From contig CP129479.1 in NCBI GenBank assembly GCA_030583865.1, positions 2,318,819 to 2,382,818 on the forward strand: a stretch of 64,000 bases of DNA, written 5' to 3'. Position 1 is the first letter of the stretch; every line of letters begins with the position of its first letter. Origin of the DNA: Thermodesulfobacteriota bacterium (GTDB lineage: Bacteria > Desulfobacterota > GWC2-55-46). Both the position numbers and the translations under genes were made by a program. Shown piece after piece: positions 40,984-50,019 of the stretch. The notes under the pieces were generated by a model. The model did not search any database. It saw nothing but the letters and a program-made list of their open reading frames with translations, and was not told the origin of the DNA.

Positions 40984-42744
40984 ATGCCAAACGGAAAAGA
41001 CCGGAAGCTGAACCGCCTGCTTTTCGCCCTCGCGGCCGTATTGCTCATACTTTTCTCGGTGAGCATCTTCAGGCACATCTCCTACCCGCTCCTCTGGAAT
41101 GACGAGGGCGACACCGCCATGTTCGCCACCCGCATCCTCGAATACGGGTTCCCCAAGGTCCACGACGGGAAGAACGTGCTCTACGTCCACCCGGTCCGCA
41201 TGGACCTGGGAGTGAATAAATTCGGCATGTACACGGCCGACGCGGTCCTGACATACTACATGGCTGTCCCTGGCGCATGGCTCGCGCAAATGTCAGAGGA
41301 CATTTACACCAAGACCCTTCTTTTCAGACTCCCTTTCGCCATCATGGGCCTTCTTGGCGTCCTCGTATTCGCGTTGACAGCTTCCAATTTTTTCGAGAAA
41401 AAGAAACCAGCGAGGCCTCTCTTTTACGCGCTCTACTTCCTTTTCGCCCTCACTTCCATATCCCTGGCCCTCCATCTGAGGGAAGCGCGTTACTACTCGC
41501 CCATAGTGCTCTTTTCCGCCTGCATATTTTACTCCTACATAAACCACAGGCTTTTTGGAAAATTGAGCTTCATGCTCCATACGGCGGTAGTAGCGGCCAT
41601 GCTCCTTTTCATATTCCATAACTTCTACCCGCTCTATATCGTTTTCATAGCGTTTATCGGCGCCTATGAACTCGTGGAGATGGCCAAGAAGCTGAGAAGA
41701 GAACGGGAACAGGGCCGCGCCTTTGCGCTTCCGGGCATAAGGGACTTCAGGCATTTCCTGCCGCTCGTCTTTTCCATACTTACCGTAATACCCTTCGTCA
41801 TAGTCTTCAGGACGGTCGAGGTCATACTGGACGGGGCCCCGGCAATGGGCTTCAGCCTGGCCAAATACCTCGAAAACCTCTATTTCACCATGAGCTTTTT
41901 CGCAAAACACGAATTCCTGTACCTTGCCATCTTCACGAAGGCCGCTCTTGTCCTCGCCATCCTGCTTAACCGTCCCGCGGGAAAAAGGACTTCCGGGTCG
42001 ATATCCAAAAGAATCATCGCCTCCAACTTCCTTACATTCTTTTTCGCGGTACATGTTATCGCCATAGCCGGAGTGCCGTACGAGTTCACACGCTACTTCA
42101 TCGTCCTCCTGCCTGTGCTGTACATAATACTGCTGCTCGACGCCTCCTCTGTGTACGCCATCCTCGAGGAGAGAGGCGGCTCCGGAAGGAAATGGCAGCG
42201 ATTGTTCCTCATCGCGGCCGCCGGGATATTCCTGTTCACCGCATATGGCAAGGCGGAAGACATCAAGGGACGGATTTACGAGCTTACGCATCAATATAGA
42301 GGCCCCCTGGACTTTATCGTCGCTTACGTAAAAGAGAACCATGAGAAACCCGAGGACCTCATAATCGCCACCAACTATGAAGAAGCCTCCCTGATGTATT
42401 ACCTGGGGAGCAAGGTGATAATCGGCTACACCTGGAACAACTTCGAAGAAGACATGAGGGAAACCGCGGACATACTGGTCTACCGGAGCTTCTGGGGGGG
42501 CGACCACACAAGGGGGCTCTTTTATCGGCGGCTCATGAAAAAGGCCGACTATGAAGCGGTCACCTTTCCCGTTCTGGACCTCCCGGCAAACAATATTCCG
42601 GACCTGCATTACAGAATCAGACATTTTTACCGGACTCCCATAGCCGAGTATGAAGCCGGTCGTCTTAAGATCCACATCAGAAGAGACAATCCCACGGGAG
42701 GAGCGCGGCAGACGGCAGGGCCAGAACCTGTTTTTCAACGATAA
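40984..42744 (+). CDS. GT-C membrane glycosyltransferase (ArnT/PMT-like), first of a tandem pair
   Basis: A 586-residue protein with about ten membrane segments in the first 450 residues. The first periplasmic loop contains WNDEGDTAMFATRILEYGFP with the acidic DE pair typical of GT-C enzymes (GT39/GT83). YELTHQYRGPLDF and TNYEEASLMYYLGS lie in the soluble C-terminal part. It probably transfers a sugar from a polyprenyl-phosphate donor to a glycan or protein. Closely similar to the next gene across the whole length. Confidence 0.85.
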   Translation: MPNGKDRKLNRLLFALAAVLLILFSVSIFRHISYPLLWNDEGDTAMFATRILEYGFPKVHDGKNVLYVHPVRMDLGVNKFGMYTADAVLTYYMAVPGAWLAQMSEDIYTKTLLFRLPFAIMGLLGVLVFALTASNFFEKKKPARPLFYALYFLFALTSISLALHLREARYYSPIVLFSACIFYSYINHRLFGKLSFMLHTAVVAAMLLFIFHNFYPLYIVFIAFIGAYELVEMAKKLRREREQGRAFALPGIRDFRHFLPLVFSILTVIPFVIVFRTVEVILDGAPAMGFSLAKYLENLYFTMSFFAKHEFLYLAIFTKAALVLAILLNRPAGKRTSGSISKRIIASNFLTFFFAVHVIAIAGVPYEFTRYFIVLLPVLYIILLLDASSVYAILEERGGSGRKWQRLFLIAAAGIFLFTAYGKAEDIKGRIYELTHQYRGPLDFIVAYVKENHEKPEDLIIATNYEEASLMYYLGSKVIIGYTWNNFEEDMRETADILVYRSFWGGDHTRGLFYRRLMKKADYEAVTFPVLDLPANNIPDLHYRIRHFYRTPIAEYEAGRLKIHIRRDNPTGGARQTAGPEPVFQR

Positions 42745-42821
42745 TAACCCCTCGACCGCTTGCGGCTGCAGCCCAGGTCCTAAGCGCCAGGGAGCATGAT
42801 TTCCCCGGAAATAATCAGACC

Positions 42822-44573
42822 ATGCAGAACGTAAAAGAAAAAAAACTGAACCGCCTCTTCGTAGCCCTCGCGGCAGTGATGGTGGTGCTCTTTTCAATCA
42901 CCCTCTTCAAGCACCTCTCATACCCGCTCCTCTGGAACGACGAGGGCGACACGGCCATGTTCGCGACGCGCGTCCTCGAGTACGGTTTCCCAAAGGTCTA
43001 TGACGGGAAGAACGTGGTCTACGTCCACCCGGTCGATATAAAAATCGGCGTAAACAAGTTCGGCATGTTCGTCGCAGACCCCATACTCATCTATTATCTG
43101 GCAGCTCCAGGCGCCTGGCTCGCGGAAAAGGTGGCAGACGTATACGACAAAACGCTCCTCTTCAGGCTGCCCTTTGCTCTTGCAGGGCTAATTGGGGCAT
43201 TCGTAATGGCGATAGCCGGGGCCGGCCTTTTCGAAAAGGGACGTCCGGGCAGGCCCCTTTTCATTGCGCTATTTTTCCTTTTCGCGACACTCTCAATCTC
43301 CCTGGCCCTCCACCTCCGGGAGGCCCGGTATTATTCGCCGCTCGTCCTCTTCTCGGCCATCCTCTTCTATTTCCATTTCAAGCACCGGCTCCTCGGGGAA
43401 TCGAGCTACAAGGCGTATTTCGCCGTGTCCGTATTCATGCTCTTTCTTGTCTACAACACCTTCTACCCGCTCTATTTCATGCTGCTCGCCTCTATCGGCC
43501 TCTACGAGATATTCACGCTTCTGGGGAAGATGCGTAAGGAACGGGCCACGGGCCGGGCCCTCGCGCCCCCTGGACTCAAGGACCTGAAGCCCTTTATCCC
43601 GCTGATCGTCTCCTTCATTACCGTCATCCCCCTGATGATATTCTTCAGGACCATAGAGGTGGCCCTCCTGAAGGGGTCTACCGTCGGTTTCAGCATGGGA
43701 AGGTACATCGCGAACCTGCAGTTCATCTTCGGCTACTTCGCAAAGCACGAGTTCCTCTATATCGCGCTCATGATAAAGGCCGCCCTCGCCTTTGTTCTCC
43801 TGCGGGGCCGCATAACGGGGGAGGCGCTGCAGGAAGAAACCGCGAGGAAGGTAAGCGCCTCCAACTTCCTTACCCTTTTCTTCCTCGTCCACGTATTCGT
43901 GACCGCAGCCACCCCTCTCATGTTCACCCGTTACTTCATAGTGCTCCTGCCGGTCGTGACTGTCATAATGCTACTCGACGCCTTCACCGTTTTTGAGATT
44001 GCTAAAAAATTTCCAGCCACGTCACGGAAGGCATGGCAGGGCGCCCTGGTCGCCGCCTCGGCAGCGCTCTTTATCCTGGGGCTTGCCGGCAAGGCCGGGG
44101 ACATGTTGGGGCGCGCTTACGAGCTCACCCATCAGTACAAGGGGCCCCTTGATTTCGTGGTGCCCTTCGTAATCGAGAACTACGAAAGGCCCGAGGACAT
44201 AATCATAGCAACGAACTACGAAGAGGCCTCGCTCATGTACTACACTAAGAGCATGGTCATAATCGGTTTCATCGGGATAAACCTCACTGAAGACATGAAA
44301 GAGACGCCTGACGTCATAATCCACAGGGACTTCTGGCCCGATATCCCCTATCCATTCCCGGCCCTCCTTCAAAAAGCCGAGTACGTGAAGGTCGCCTTCC
44401 CGGTAAGAGACTACCAGGTGAACAACATACCCGACCTCCACATCACTCCGAGGCACCTCTACCGGACCAGGACCCCCCCGGACCGAGGCCGAAAGCATGA
44501 CCATATTCGTCAGGAGATAGCCCCGGTCCCGCCGAGTGCCGTTAAATTGAACCACCGGGCCGCCCCAATTTGA
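42822..44573 (+). CDS. GT-C membrane glycosyltransferase, second of a tandem pair
   Basis: A 583-residue paralogue of the previous product with the same motifs: WNDEGDTAMFATRVLEYGFP, YDGKNVVYVHPV, FAKHEFLYIALMIKAA, YELTHQYKGPLDF, TNYEEASLMYY. The pair arose by tandem duplication and has diverged throughout, most in the C-terminal tail. Conserved active-site acids in both suggest two active enzymes with different acceptors or donors. 77 bases separate the genes. Confidence 0.85.
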   Translation: MQNVKEKKLNRLFVALAAVMVVLFSITLFKHLSYPLLWNDEGDTAMFATRVLEYGFPKVYDGKNVVYVHPVDIKIGVNKFGMFVADPILIYYLAAPGAWLAEKVADVYDKTLLFRLPFALAGLIGAFVMAIAGAGLFEKGRPGRPLFIALFFLFATLSISLALHLREARYYSPLVLFSAILFYFHFKHRLLGESSYKAYFAVSVFMLFLVYNTFYPLYFMLLASIGLYEIFTLLGKMRKERATGRALAPPGLKDLKPFIPLIVSFITVIPLMIFFRTIEVALLKGSTVGFSMGRYIANLQFIFGYFAKHEFLYIALMIKAALAFVLLRGRITGEALQEETARKVSASNFLTLFFLVHVFVTAATPLMFTRYFIVLLPVVTVIMLLDAFTVFEIAKKFPATSRKAWQGALVAASAALFILGLAGKAGDMLGRAYELTHQYKGPLDFVVPFVIENYERPEDIIIATNYEEASLMYYTKSMVIIGFIGINLTEDMKETPDVIIHRDFWPDIPYPFPALLQKAEYVKVAFPVRDYQVNNIPDLHITPRHLYRTRTPPDRGRKHDHIRQEIAPVPPSAVKLNHRAAPI

Positions 44574-44674
44574 CAACCCGGCCTTCTTGAGCTATCGTTT
44601 CCATATCTCTGCGTCTGCCGTCCTTTGAACGGTTTCCCCGGTCTGCCTCTTTTTCAAACGCCGCATCGAATATT

Positions 44675-44830
44675 TTAGCAGCTTGCTGAAAAACTCCGTT
44701 TTTATTCAGGCTGCTCAAAAAGCTCCGGATGCGAGACGTCGAGGAGCGAGGAATGAGGGCGTACTTTTCGTGTACGCCGGAGTGTCCAGCGACGTAGCCT
44801 TCGAAGCAGATGGACTTTTTCAGCAGCCTG
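44675..44830. repeat. Repeat family B, copy 3, upstream of nirS
   Basis: Same layout as copy 1: TTTAGCAGCTTGCTGAAAAA, CAGGCTGCTCAAAAAGCTCC, GCGTACTTTTCGTGTACGCC and GCAGATGGACTTTTTCAGCA GCCTG. It occupies the space where the nirS promoter would be expected and ends 37 bases before the nirS start. 44574-44674 shows no gene. Confidence 0.8.
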
Positions 44831-44866
44831 TTAGGATTTAACAACCTGCCTACAAGGAGAGACCGC

Positions 44867-46465
44867 ATGGCCCTAACTGGCGTCCTCAAGCTCGCTATTC
44901 TCGCCGTTTCCCTTGCAGCATCCGTTCCGGCCTTTGCGGAGGAGGCCGCGCCCAAGCTTTCAGATTCGGAATTCGCCAGGGCCAAGCAGATATACTTTGA
45001 CAGGTGCGCCGGATGCCACGGCACCCTTAGGAAGGGGGCGACCGGGCCCAACCTGGAGCCCGAAAAGACGCGGGTGATACCGGTAGAATCGCTGGCCATC
45101 ATACTCGCCGAAGGCACCGCCGGAGGCATGCCGCCCTGGAAGGACATACTCTCGAACGAGGAGATGGAGCTGGTATCCAGGTACCTGCACCTCGACCCGC
45201 CGCTTCCGCCTGAATGGAGCATGGACCAGGTAAGGGAGTCATGGAAGCTCGTGGTCCCTGTCGACAAGAGGCCCCAAAGCCCCCCGAAGAGGAACTGGCA
45301 GAACTACTTCGGCGTCATACAGAGGGACGTGGGCCAGGTCAGCATAATAGACGGCGACACCAAGGAGGTACTCTCCACCCTTGATACTGGGTTCGCGGTC
45401 CATATCCTGCGCACGTCGGCATCGGGCAGGTACATGTACTCCATAGGCCGGGACGGAAAGGCCACCATGATAGACCTCTGGATGGACCCGCCCGGCATAG
45501 CAGCCGAGATAAAGACAGGCATAGACGCGCGCTCGATAGACACGAGCAAGTACAAGGGCGAACTCGGGGACTTTACCGACACCTACGCGGTGGTCGGCAA
45601 TTACTGGCCGCCGCATTATGTGATCATGAAAGGAGACACCCTCGAGCCGCTCAAGATCGTAAGCACGAGGGGTTACACCTACGACACGAACGAGTTCCAC
45701 CCCGAGCCGAGGGTCGCCTCGATAGTATCGTCACATAACGCGCCCGAGTTCGTCCTGAACATAAAAGAAACCGGGGTCGTCCTCCTTGTGGACTACAGCA
45801 AGCTCGACGCAGGGACCGTGACCGAAACCAAGATAAACGCCGAACGATTCCTGCATGACGGCGGCTGGGACTCTACCAAGCGCTACTTCCTCGTTGCCGC
45901 TAACATGAGGAACAAGGTCGCGGCCATAGACACCCTGGAAAGAAAACTTACCGCCCTAATAGAGACAGGGAACAAGCCGCACCCCGGGAGGGGCGCCAAC
46001 TGGATAGACCCCGAGTACGGCCCTGTCTGGGCCACCCCGCACATGGGCGAGCCAATGGTGGCCGTCATAGGCACGGACCCCGAGGGGCACCCCGAGCACG
46101 CCTGGAAGGTCGTAAGGAAGATACCGGTTGCCGGGAACGGGCTCTTCATCAAGACCCACCCGAAGAGCGACAATATCTGGATCGACAATATCCTCAGCAA
46201 GGACGCGGAGGTCGCACAGACGCTCACGGTCATAAGCAAGAGCGACATCGGAGCTGAGCCGGTAAACCTCCGGCTCAGCGACTGGGGCAAGCTGGTCCAT
46301 ATGGAGTACAACCGGGCGGGCGACGAGGTGTGGGTATCTGTCTGGGAAAGGGAGGGCGAGATAATCGTAATAGACGACAAGACCCGGGAGATAAAGAATA
46401 GAATCAAGCTCGCCACCCCCACGGGAAAGTTCAACGTCTACAATACGATGATGGACATATATTGA
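44867..46465 (+). CDS. nirS: Cytochrome cd1 nitrite reductase
   Basis: A 532-residue periplasmic protein: signal peptide (1-24, ending AFA), cytochrome c domain with CAGCH at 47-51, then an eight-bladed d1-haem propeller. His179 in VHILRTSASGRY is the expected d1 axial ligand; His330 in FLHDGGWDS and His372 in KPHPGRGANW match the two catalytic histidines of known cd1 enzymes, and it ends TPTGKFNVYNTMMDIY. It reduces nitrite to nitric oxide. AAGGAGAG precedes ATG 44867. Presence of both catalytic His distinguishes it from NirN and NirF. Confidence 0.95.
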   Translation: MALTGVLKLAILAVSLAASVPAFAEEAAPKLSDSEFARAKQIYFDRCAGCHGTLRKGATGPNLEPEKTRVIPVESLAIILAEGTAGGMPPWKDILSNEEMELVSRYLHLDPPLPPEWSMDQVRESWKLVVPVDKRPQSPPKRNWQNYFGVIQRDVGQVSIIDGDTKEVLSTLDTGFAVHILRTSASGRYMYSIGRDGKATMIDLWMDPPGIAAEIKTGIDARSIDTSKYKGELGDFTDTYAVVGNYWPPHYVIMKGDTLEPLKIVSTRGYTYDTNEFHPEPRVASIVSSHNAPEFVLNIKETGVVLLVDYSKLDAGTVTETKINAERFLHDGGWDSTKRYFLVAANMRNKVAAIDTLERKLTALIETGNKPHPGRGANWIDPEYGPVWATPHMGEPMVAVIGTDPEGHPEHAWKVVRKIPVAGNGLFIKTHPKSDNIWIDNILSKDAEVAQTLTVISKSDIGAEPVNLRLSDWGKLVHMEYNRAGDEVWVSVWEREGEIIVIDDKTREIKNRIKLATPTGKFNVYNTMMDIY

Positions 46466-46485
46466 AGACAACCTATGAACCTCTC

Positions 46486-46606
46486 CCCGGCCTGAAGGCC
46501 GGGGTATCGGGAAACCGTGAGGCGATATTGCCTCCGCTACGCCAGCTTACGCTGGCTTCGCTACGGGCGGCCATTCATCCCCGGCCTTGAAAGGCCGGGG
46601 GTTTCT
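46486..46606. mobile_element. IS200/IS605-end-like hairpin element (no transposase)
   Basis: Two matching hairpins, CCCCGGCCTGAAGGCCGGGG near 46488-46507 and ATCCCCGGCCTTGAAAGGCC GGGG near 46578-46602, flank a third (GCCAGCTTACGCTGGC). Subterminal hairpins of this style are found at ends of IS200/IS605 elements and their MITE derivatives. Only about 120 bases are present, so it would be a non-autonomous remnant. It sits immediately after nirS and may also act as its terminator. Confidence 0.45.
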
Positions 46607-46754
46607 GACCGTTTCTCTAAAAATTGATCTTTTCCCCGGACTCTGTGTCAGGCCGTGAATAAAAATGCTCACATATTAATAATATATCCTCCGCTTTTAA
46701 TTCCCGGCCTTCCGGGAAAAGCGGGAAAAACTTCTAATTTTTAGAGGTTTTCTG
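46605..46754. repeat. Repeat family A, copy 3 (inverted)
   Basis: Reverse complement contains ATATTATTAATATGTGAGCA, TTTATTCACGGCCTGACACA and CCGGGGAAAAGATCA, nearly identical to copy 1. Ends are imperfect versions of the 16-bp terminal repeat (CTTCTAATTTTTAGAGG and TTTCTCTAAAAATTGATC). Confidence 0.7.
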
Positions 46755-46790
46755 AAAAAAAGAGGGGGCTAAAAAGCCCCCTCTTTGCTT
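46755..46790. terminator. Bidirectional terminator
   Basis: AAAAAAGAGGGGGCT, loop AAAA, AGCCCCCTCTTTGCTTT between nirS side and the convergent 155-aa gene. Confidence 0.88.
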
Positions 46791-46821
46791 TACGTGGATT
46801 TTCTTGCAATGCGCCCGCGCA

Positions 46822-47289
46822 TCACCTGCATGCCGATGAATAGGACGCCGCCGCCTCTCCGAGGAGGTCCGCGTCTGTATGCGCGCAACTGTCCTTCAGC
46901 ACGCTGAACCTGCTCCTCTCCATGATCGCCGGATACCTTTCCGGGCTGTATCGGTCTTCAAGGGCGGTGAATATGCTCTCCTGTGAATGGATGTTCCTGT
47001 AGGACGCCGGCACGGAGGGCTCAGCGCCTTCGCCGCTCTCTTTTTTGTCCCTGGCCGCGCCCCCGTCGCTCTCCTTCTTGTCTTTATCCAGGGCCGCGCT
47101 CTCGCGGTTGTCTTCCAGGGCGGACACGAACCTCTGGAAGTTGGTGTAGGTCGATTTATTCAGGTAGGCGACCTGCACCTCCGATGACCCGTCCCTGCCG
47201 GAAATACTCCCGGATGCGGATGCCTGGGAGGCAACCGAAACTGCCGTGAATGCCGCCAGGGCAAACGAAAAAAACGTAAACCTCTTCAC
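46822..47289 (-). CDS. Secreted protein of unknown function (155 aa)
   Basis: Begins with a signal peptide (MKRFTFFSFALAAFTAVSVASQASA, cleavage near 25). The mature part has a central charged low-complexity region (DKDKKESDGGAARDKKESGEGAE, about 68-92) and two Cys near the C-terminus. I recognise no domain. It lies inside the nir island between nirS and nirN but has its own consensus promoter and terminator. It could be a periplasmic stress or nitrite-related protein; no evidence decides. Confidence 0.7.
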   Translation of the reverse strand: MKRFTFFSFALAAFTAVSVASQASASGSISGRDGSSEVQVAYLNKSTYTNFQRFVSALEDNRESAALDKDKKESDGGAARDKKESGEGAEPSVPASYRNIHSQESIFTALEDRYSPERYPAIMERSRFSVLKDSCAHTDADLLGEAAASYSSACR

Positions 47290-47416
47290 CTTCTGCCTCC
47301 TTCCTCGCGATATGCTGCACGCAATAGAATGCCGCGCCCCCGGATCGGGGCCTTTTTGCCGATTGGTCCAGTTGATGGTGATCGCAAGAGAGAGAAGCGA
47401 GCTGCAGGAGGGTACA

Positions 47417-47446
47417 TCTATAATACGAAATGGGCGCCCTTGTCAA
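47417..47446 (-). promoter_or_regulatory. Promoter of the 155-aa secreted protein
   Basis: On the minus strand TTGACA (47446-47441) and TTATAG/TATAGA (47423-47417) with 17-18 bases between. About 125 bases of leader follow, with a CCCCGGATCGGGG hairpin. Confidence 0.65.
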
Positions 47447-47491
47447 GGCCAAAGTTCCAACGGGCGCTTAAACAGCGGATGAAACGGGTAT

Positions 47492-48901
47492 TCAGAACCG
47501 CCTGTTCGAGGCGTTATACTTGCCGACGGGCCTTTTGAAGGGGATCCCCTTTACAGGCTCAAGAGTCCTGGTGTCGTATACGGCTATCCTCCCGTCGTCT
47601 TCCGAGACGCTGACGAGCGCATACGCCCCGTCCCCCGTGAACTCGATGTGCATGGCCTTTTTCCCTGGCTCAGGGACCACCTCGCCCGCGATGGCGAGGG
47701 TCTTTTTATCTATGAGCTGGATCGTGTCCGTTCCGGTATCGACCCAGACGTGCGGGACGTTCTCATGCGTGCGGGCGAAAAAGCCCGGCCCCTTCACCTT
47801 TATTTCTGCCAGAAGCTCCCAGTCCCCGAGCCTGAGGACGCTCAAGACCGGCTCGCCTATGTGCGGGAACGCGGCGAACCTTTCATTGTCCGACTCCCAG
47901 AACGACGCTGAGGCGAGGTGCGGCATGCCCGATTTCAAGGGAATCTCCTTTACGGTCTTCTCTTCCTTCAAGTCCACTACCCATAGTTTCCCGCTTCCCC
48001 TTGAGGTGGCGGCCATGTATCTTTCGCCCGGCTCGATGAAGAAATCCGTCACGGGCATCGGTGTCCGCATGAACTTTTCCTCAAGCGTTCCGTCGTCGAT
48101 AAAAACAAGGCCTGCCCTGTCCCTTGTTGCAGCAACGAACCTCCGCCCCTCTCTCAAGGCGTAGACAGCGCTCATGGCCCCGGAATCCCGGAACGACTTT
48201 ACCGGCAGAAGGGTCGCGGCATCGAAGACCACGAGCCCCGCCGGCAGAAGGGACGCTACCGCCACTTTTTTGCCGTCAGACGAAATTGCCAGGTTCCTCG
48301 CGCTTATGCCTGCCCGTATCCTGCCGGCTTCCCTCAAGTTCAGGAGGTCGTATTTTATGACCCACCCGTCTCTTGACGAGATGAACGCATGCTCAAGGCC
48401 GGGGCCGAACTTTGGCCCGCCGTGGACAGCTCCGGCCTTAACGCTCCCCATAAGCTCGAATCTCGCTCCGTCCATGAAATGGACCGTCCCCTTCCCGGCC
48501 TCGACGACCATGAAAAGGTTCTCCCTGTCGTATCCAAGGCCGTGGCCTGGCCCGTACTCCTCCGACGAGACAACCCGGGTCGAGAGCATCTCCTCAAAGC
48601 CCCACTCAGGGGCCTTTGCCGGCGTCTTTATGAAGCGGACGGTGTCAAGGATCTCTTCTTCGGAAAGAACGCCCTTGAAGGCGGGCATATTGGTCGCCTC
48701 AAGCCCGTTTCGTATTATCAGGGCGAGCTCGGTTTCATTTTTGGAGCCGAGGTACTCTGGTATGAGGGGCGGCCCGCTCAGGCCGTGCCTTTCCGGGTGG
48801 TGGCAGGATGCGCAGTGCTTGAGATACAGGTCTTCTACCCCGGCCAGGGCGCTTGAGCATAGCAGTAACAGGCCGATTACGACAGTAAAGGGGAGTCTCA
48901 T
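47492..48901 (-). CDS. nirN: NirN: d1-haem dehydrogenase, cytochrome c / d1-type propeller
   Basis: A 469-residue protein: signal peptide (1-20), c-haem motif CASCH at 30-34 with PERHGLSGPPLIPEYLG, then a d1-type propeller related to NirS. It lacks the FLHDGG and PHPGRGAN segments of NirS, as expected for NirN, which oxidises dihydro-haem d1 in the last step of cofactor synthesis and hands it to NirS. It overlaps the upstream ahbB-like gene by four bases, forming a three-gene unit. Confidence 0.88.
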   Translation of the reverse strand: MRLPFTVVIGLLLLCSSALAGVEDLYLKHCASCHHPERHGLSGPPLIPEYLGSKNETELALIIRNGLEATNMPAFKGVLSEEEILDTVRFIKTPAKAPEWGFEEMLSTRVVSSEEYGPGHGLGYDRENLFMVVEAGKGTVHFMDGARFELMGSVKAGAVHGGPKFGPGLEHAFISSRDGWVIKYDLLNLREAGRIRAGISARNLAISSDGKKVAVASLLPAGLVVFDAATLLPVKSFRDSGAMSAVYALREGRRFVAATRDRAGLVFIDDGTLEEKFMRTPMPVTDFFIEPGERYMAATSRGSGKLWVVDLKEEKTVKEIPLKSGMPHLASASFWESDNERFAAFPHIGEPVLSVLRLGDWELLAEIKVKGPGFFARTHENVPHVWVDTGTDTIQLIDKKTLAIAGEVVPEPGKKAMHIEFTGDGAYALVSVSEDDGRIAVYDTRTLEPVKGIPFKRPVGKYNASNRRF

Positions 48902-49407
48902 GCTTTTGAGCTCCCTGCGGGCTCAACCCGGTAATCCATGAAATATACAGGCGAGCTTTTTTTAAACTCCCTCACTGTGTGCAGCGCCTTTTGCCTGGAC
49001 GCGCCCGCCCTTTCCGCCAGCTCGGCTGTCACGCCCTCAAGGTCTTCGCGCGAATTCCCGTGGACCATCGTGTAGATATTGAAGGGGAAGCCCTCGAACC
49101 TGGGCCTTATGTAGCAGTGGCTCACCCTCGGGTGCCCGGAAAGGGCGCTCCCGGCCTCCTCTGCCTTTTTGTCGTCGATATCCCAGACCACCATCGCGTT
49201 ATGCCTGAACCCCGCGTTCCTTGGGGTAAGCGCGGCCCCGAACCTCCTTATGACCCCGCGCTCAAGCAGTGCTGCCGAGCGCTCAAGCGCCTCCTCCACG
49301 CTCCAGCCGAGGCGCTCCGCCGCCTCGTGGAAGGGCCTGGCCGTGAGGAAGAGTCCCTCGTCCTGGAGGACCCTTATAAGCGCTATGTCCCTGGGGTCGT
49401 TTATCAT
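48898..49407 (-). CDS. ahbB: Siroheme decarboxylase subunit, AhbB/NirG-H-like
   Basis: A 169-residue Lrp-like protein with a degenerate HTH and the siroheme-decarboxylase core: GVIRRFGAALTPRNAGFRHNAMVVWDIDD, SHCYIRPRFEGFPFNIYTMVHG. With its partner it converts siroheme to didecarboxysiroheme, an intermediate of haem d1. In relatives the segment after RRFG usually has a His-Arg pair (HRxxG); here it reads TPRNAGF. Overlaps both neighbours by four bases. nirG or nirH would be alternative names. Confidence 0.86.
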   Translation of the reverse strand: MINDPRDIALIRVLQDEGLFLTARPFHEAAERLGWSVEEALERSAALLERGVIRRFGAALTPRNAGFRHNAMVVWDIDDKKAEEAGSALSGHPRVSHCYIRPRFEGFPFNIYTMVHGNSREDLEGVTAELAERAGASRQKALHTVREFKKSSPVYFMDYRVEPAGSSKA

Positions 49408-49868
49408 TCCACTTTTAAATCCACCTTGACCTTGAACATCTTTGAAGCCGGGATATTATGCACCCGGCATATCCCGGCCCTTTCGCATATGTCGGATATG
49501 ACCTCGCCTATGGCCTCTTTCGAAGGGGCGATTACCGTGAACCATAGGTTCGGGACCCCGTCACGCTGGTAGTTATGCGTGACCTCGGGCCGGGAATTCA
49601 CGACCGACGCGACGTGCTCTATATTCTCCGGAGGCACATGGACAGCACAGAGCGTGGATGCGGAGCCCATCTTTCTGGCGTCGAAGAACGGCCCCACCTT
49701 GCGGACGACCCCGGCTTCAACAAGCCGCCTGACCCGGGAAAGCGCCTCATCCCCGGACACCCCCGCCATTCTCCCAAGCTCCTCATAGGGCTCCGCCTTG
49801 AGCGGGAAGCCGCCCTGGATTATATTGAGGAGCGCCTTGTCGATGCTGTCGAGCATATGTTCTGCCAT
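49404..49868 (-). CDS. ahbA: Siroheme decarboxylase subunit, AhbA/NirD-L-like
   Basis: A 154-residue Lrp-type protein: HTH-like N-terminus (KALLNIIQGGFPLKAEPYEELGRMAGVSGDEALSRV), then VVRKVGPFFDARKMGSASTLCAVHV and PEVTHNYQRDGVPNLWFTVIAPS, close to AhbA of sulfate reducers and archaea. Forms the heterodimeric decarboxylase with the next gene product. ATG 49868 selected by homology. First gene of ahbA-ahbB-nirN. Confidence 0.88.
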   Translation of the reverse strand: MAEHMLDSIDKALLNIIQGGFPLKAEPYEELGRMAGVSGDEALSRVRRLVEAGVVRKVGPFFDARKMGSASTLCAVHVPPENIEHVASVVNSRPEVTHNYQRDGVPNLWFTVIAPSKEAIGEVISDICERAGICRVHNIPASKMFKVKVDLKVE

Positions 49869-49895
49869 GCCATCCCCCGGGCCGTGCCTAAGGAA

Positions 49896-49924
49896 AGTAG
49901 AACACCACAAATGCGCCATGTCAA
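49896..49924 (-). promoter_or_regulatory. Promoter of ahbA-ahbB-nirN
   Basis: On the minus strand TTGACA (49924-49919), 17-base spacer, TCTACT (49901-49896), 28 bases upstream of the ahbA ATG. The -35 side lies between inverted GCGCCATG and CGCATGGC segments that could be an operator. Confidence 0.55.
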
Positions 49925-50019
49925 CCGGGCGCATGGCAGTGCGGATTTCCTTTTTTCTGCTATGCTGACTAATATCCAGGCCGGGGGCCGGGCGCATTGG
50001 CGGCCCCCTTGGGGGTGCG

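Noticed and set aside
41293-42897. Long minus-strand open frame (534 codons) opposite the first GT-C gene
   Set aside because: It is a mirror of the GT-C coding frame with no domain, no ribosome site, and low-complexity Asp/Glu/Tyr/His content typical of antisense shadows.
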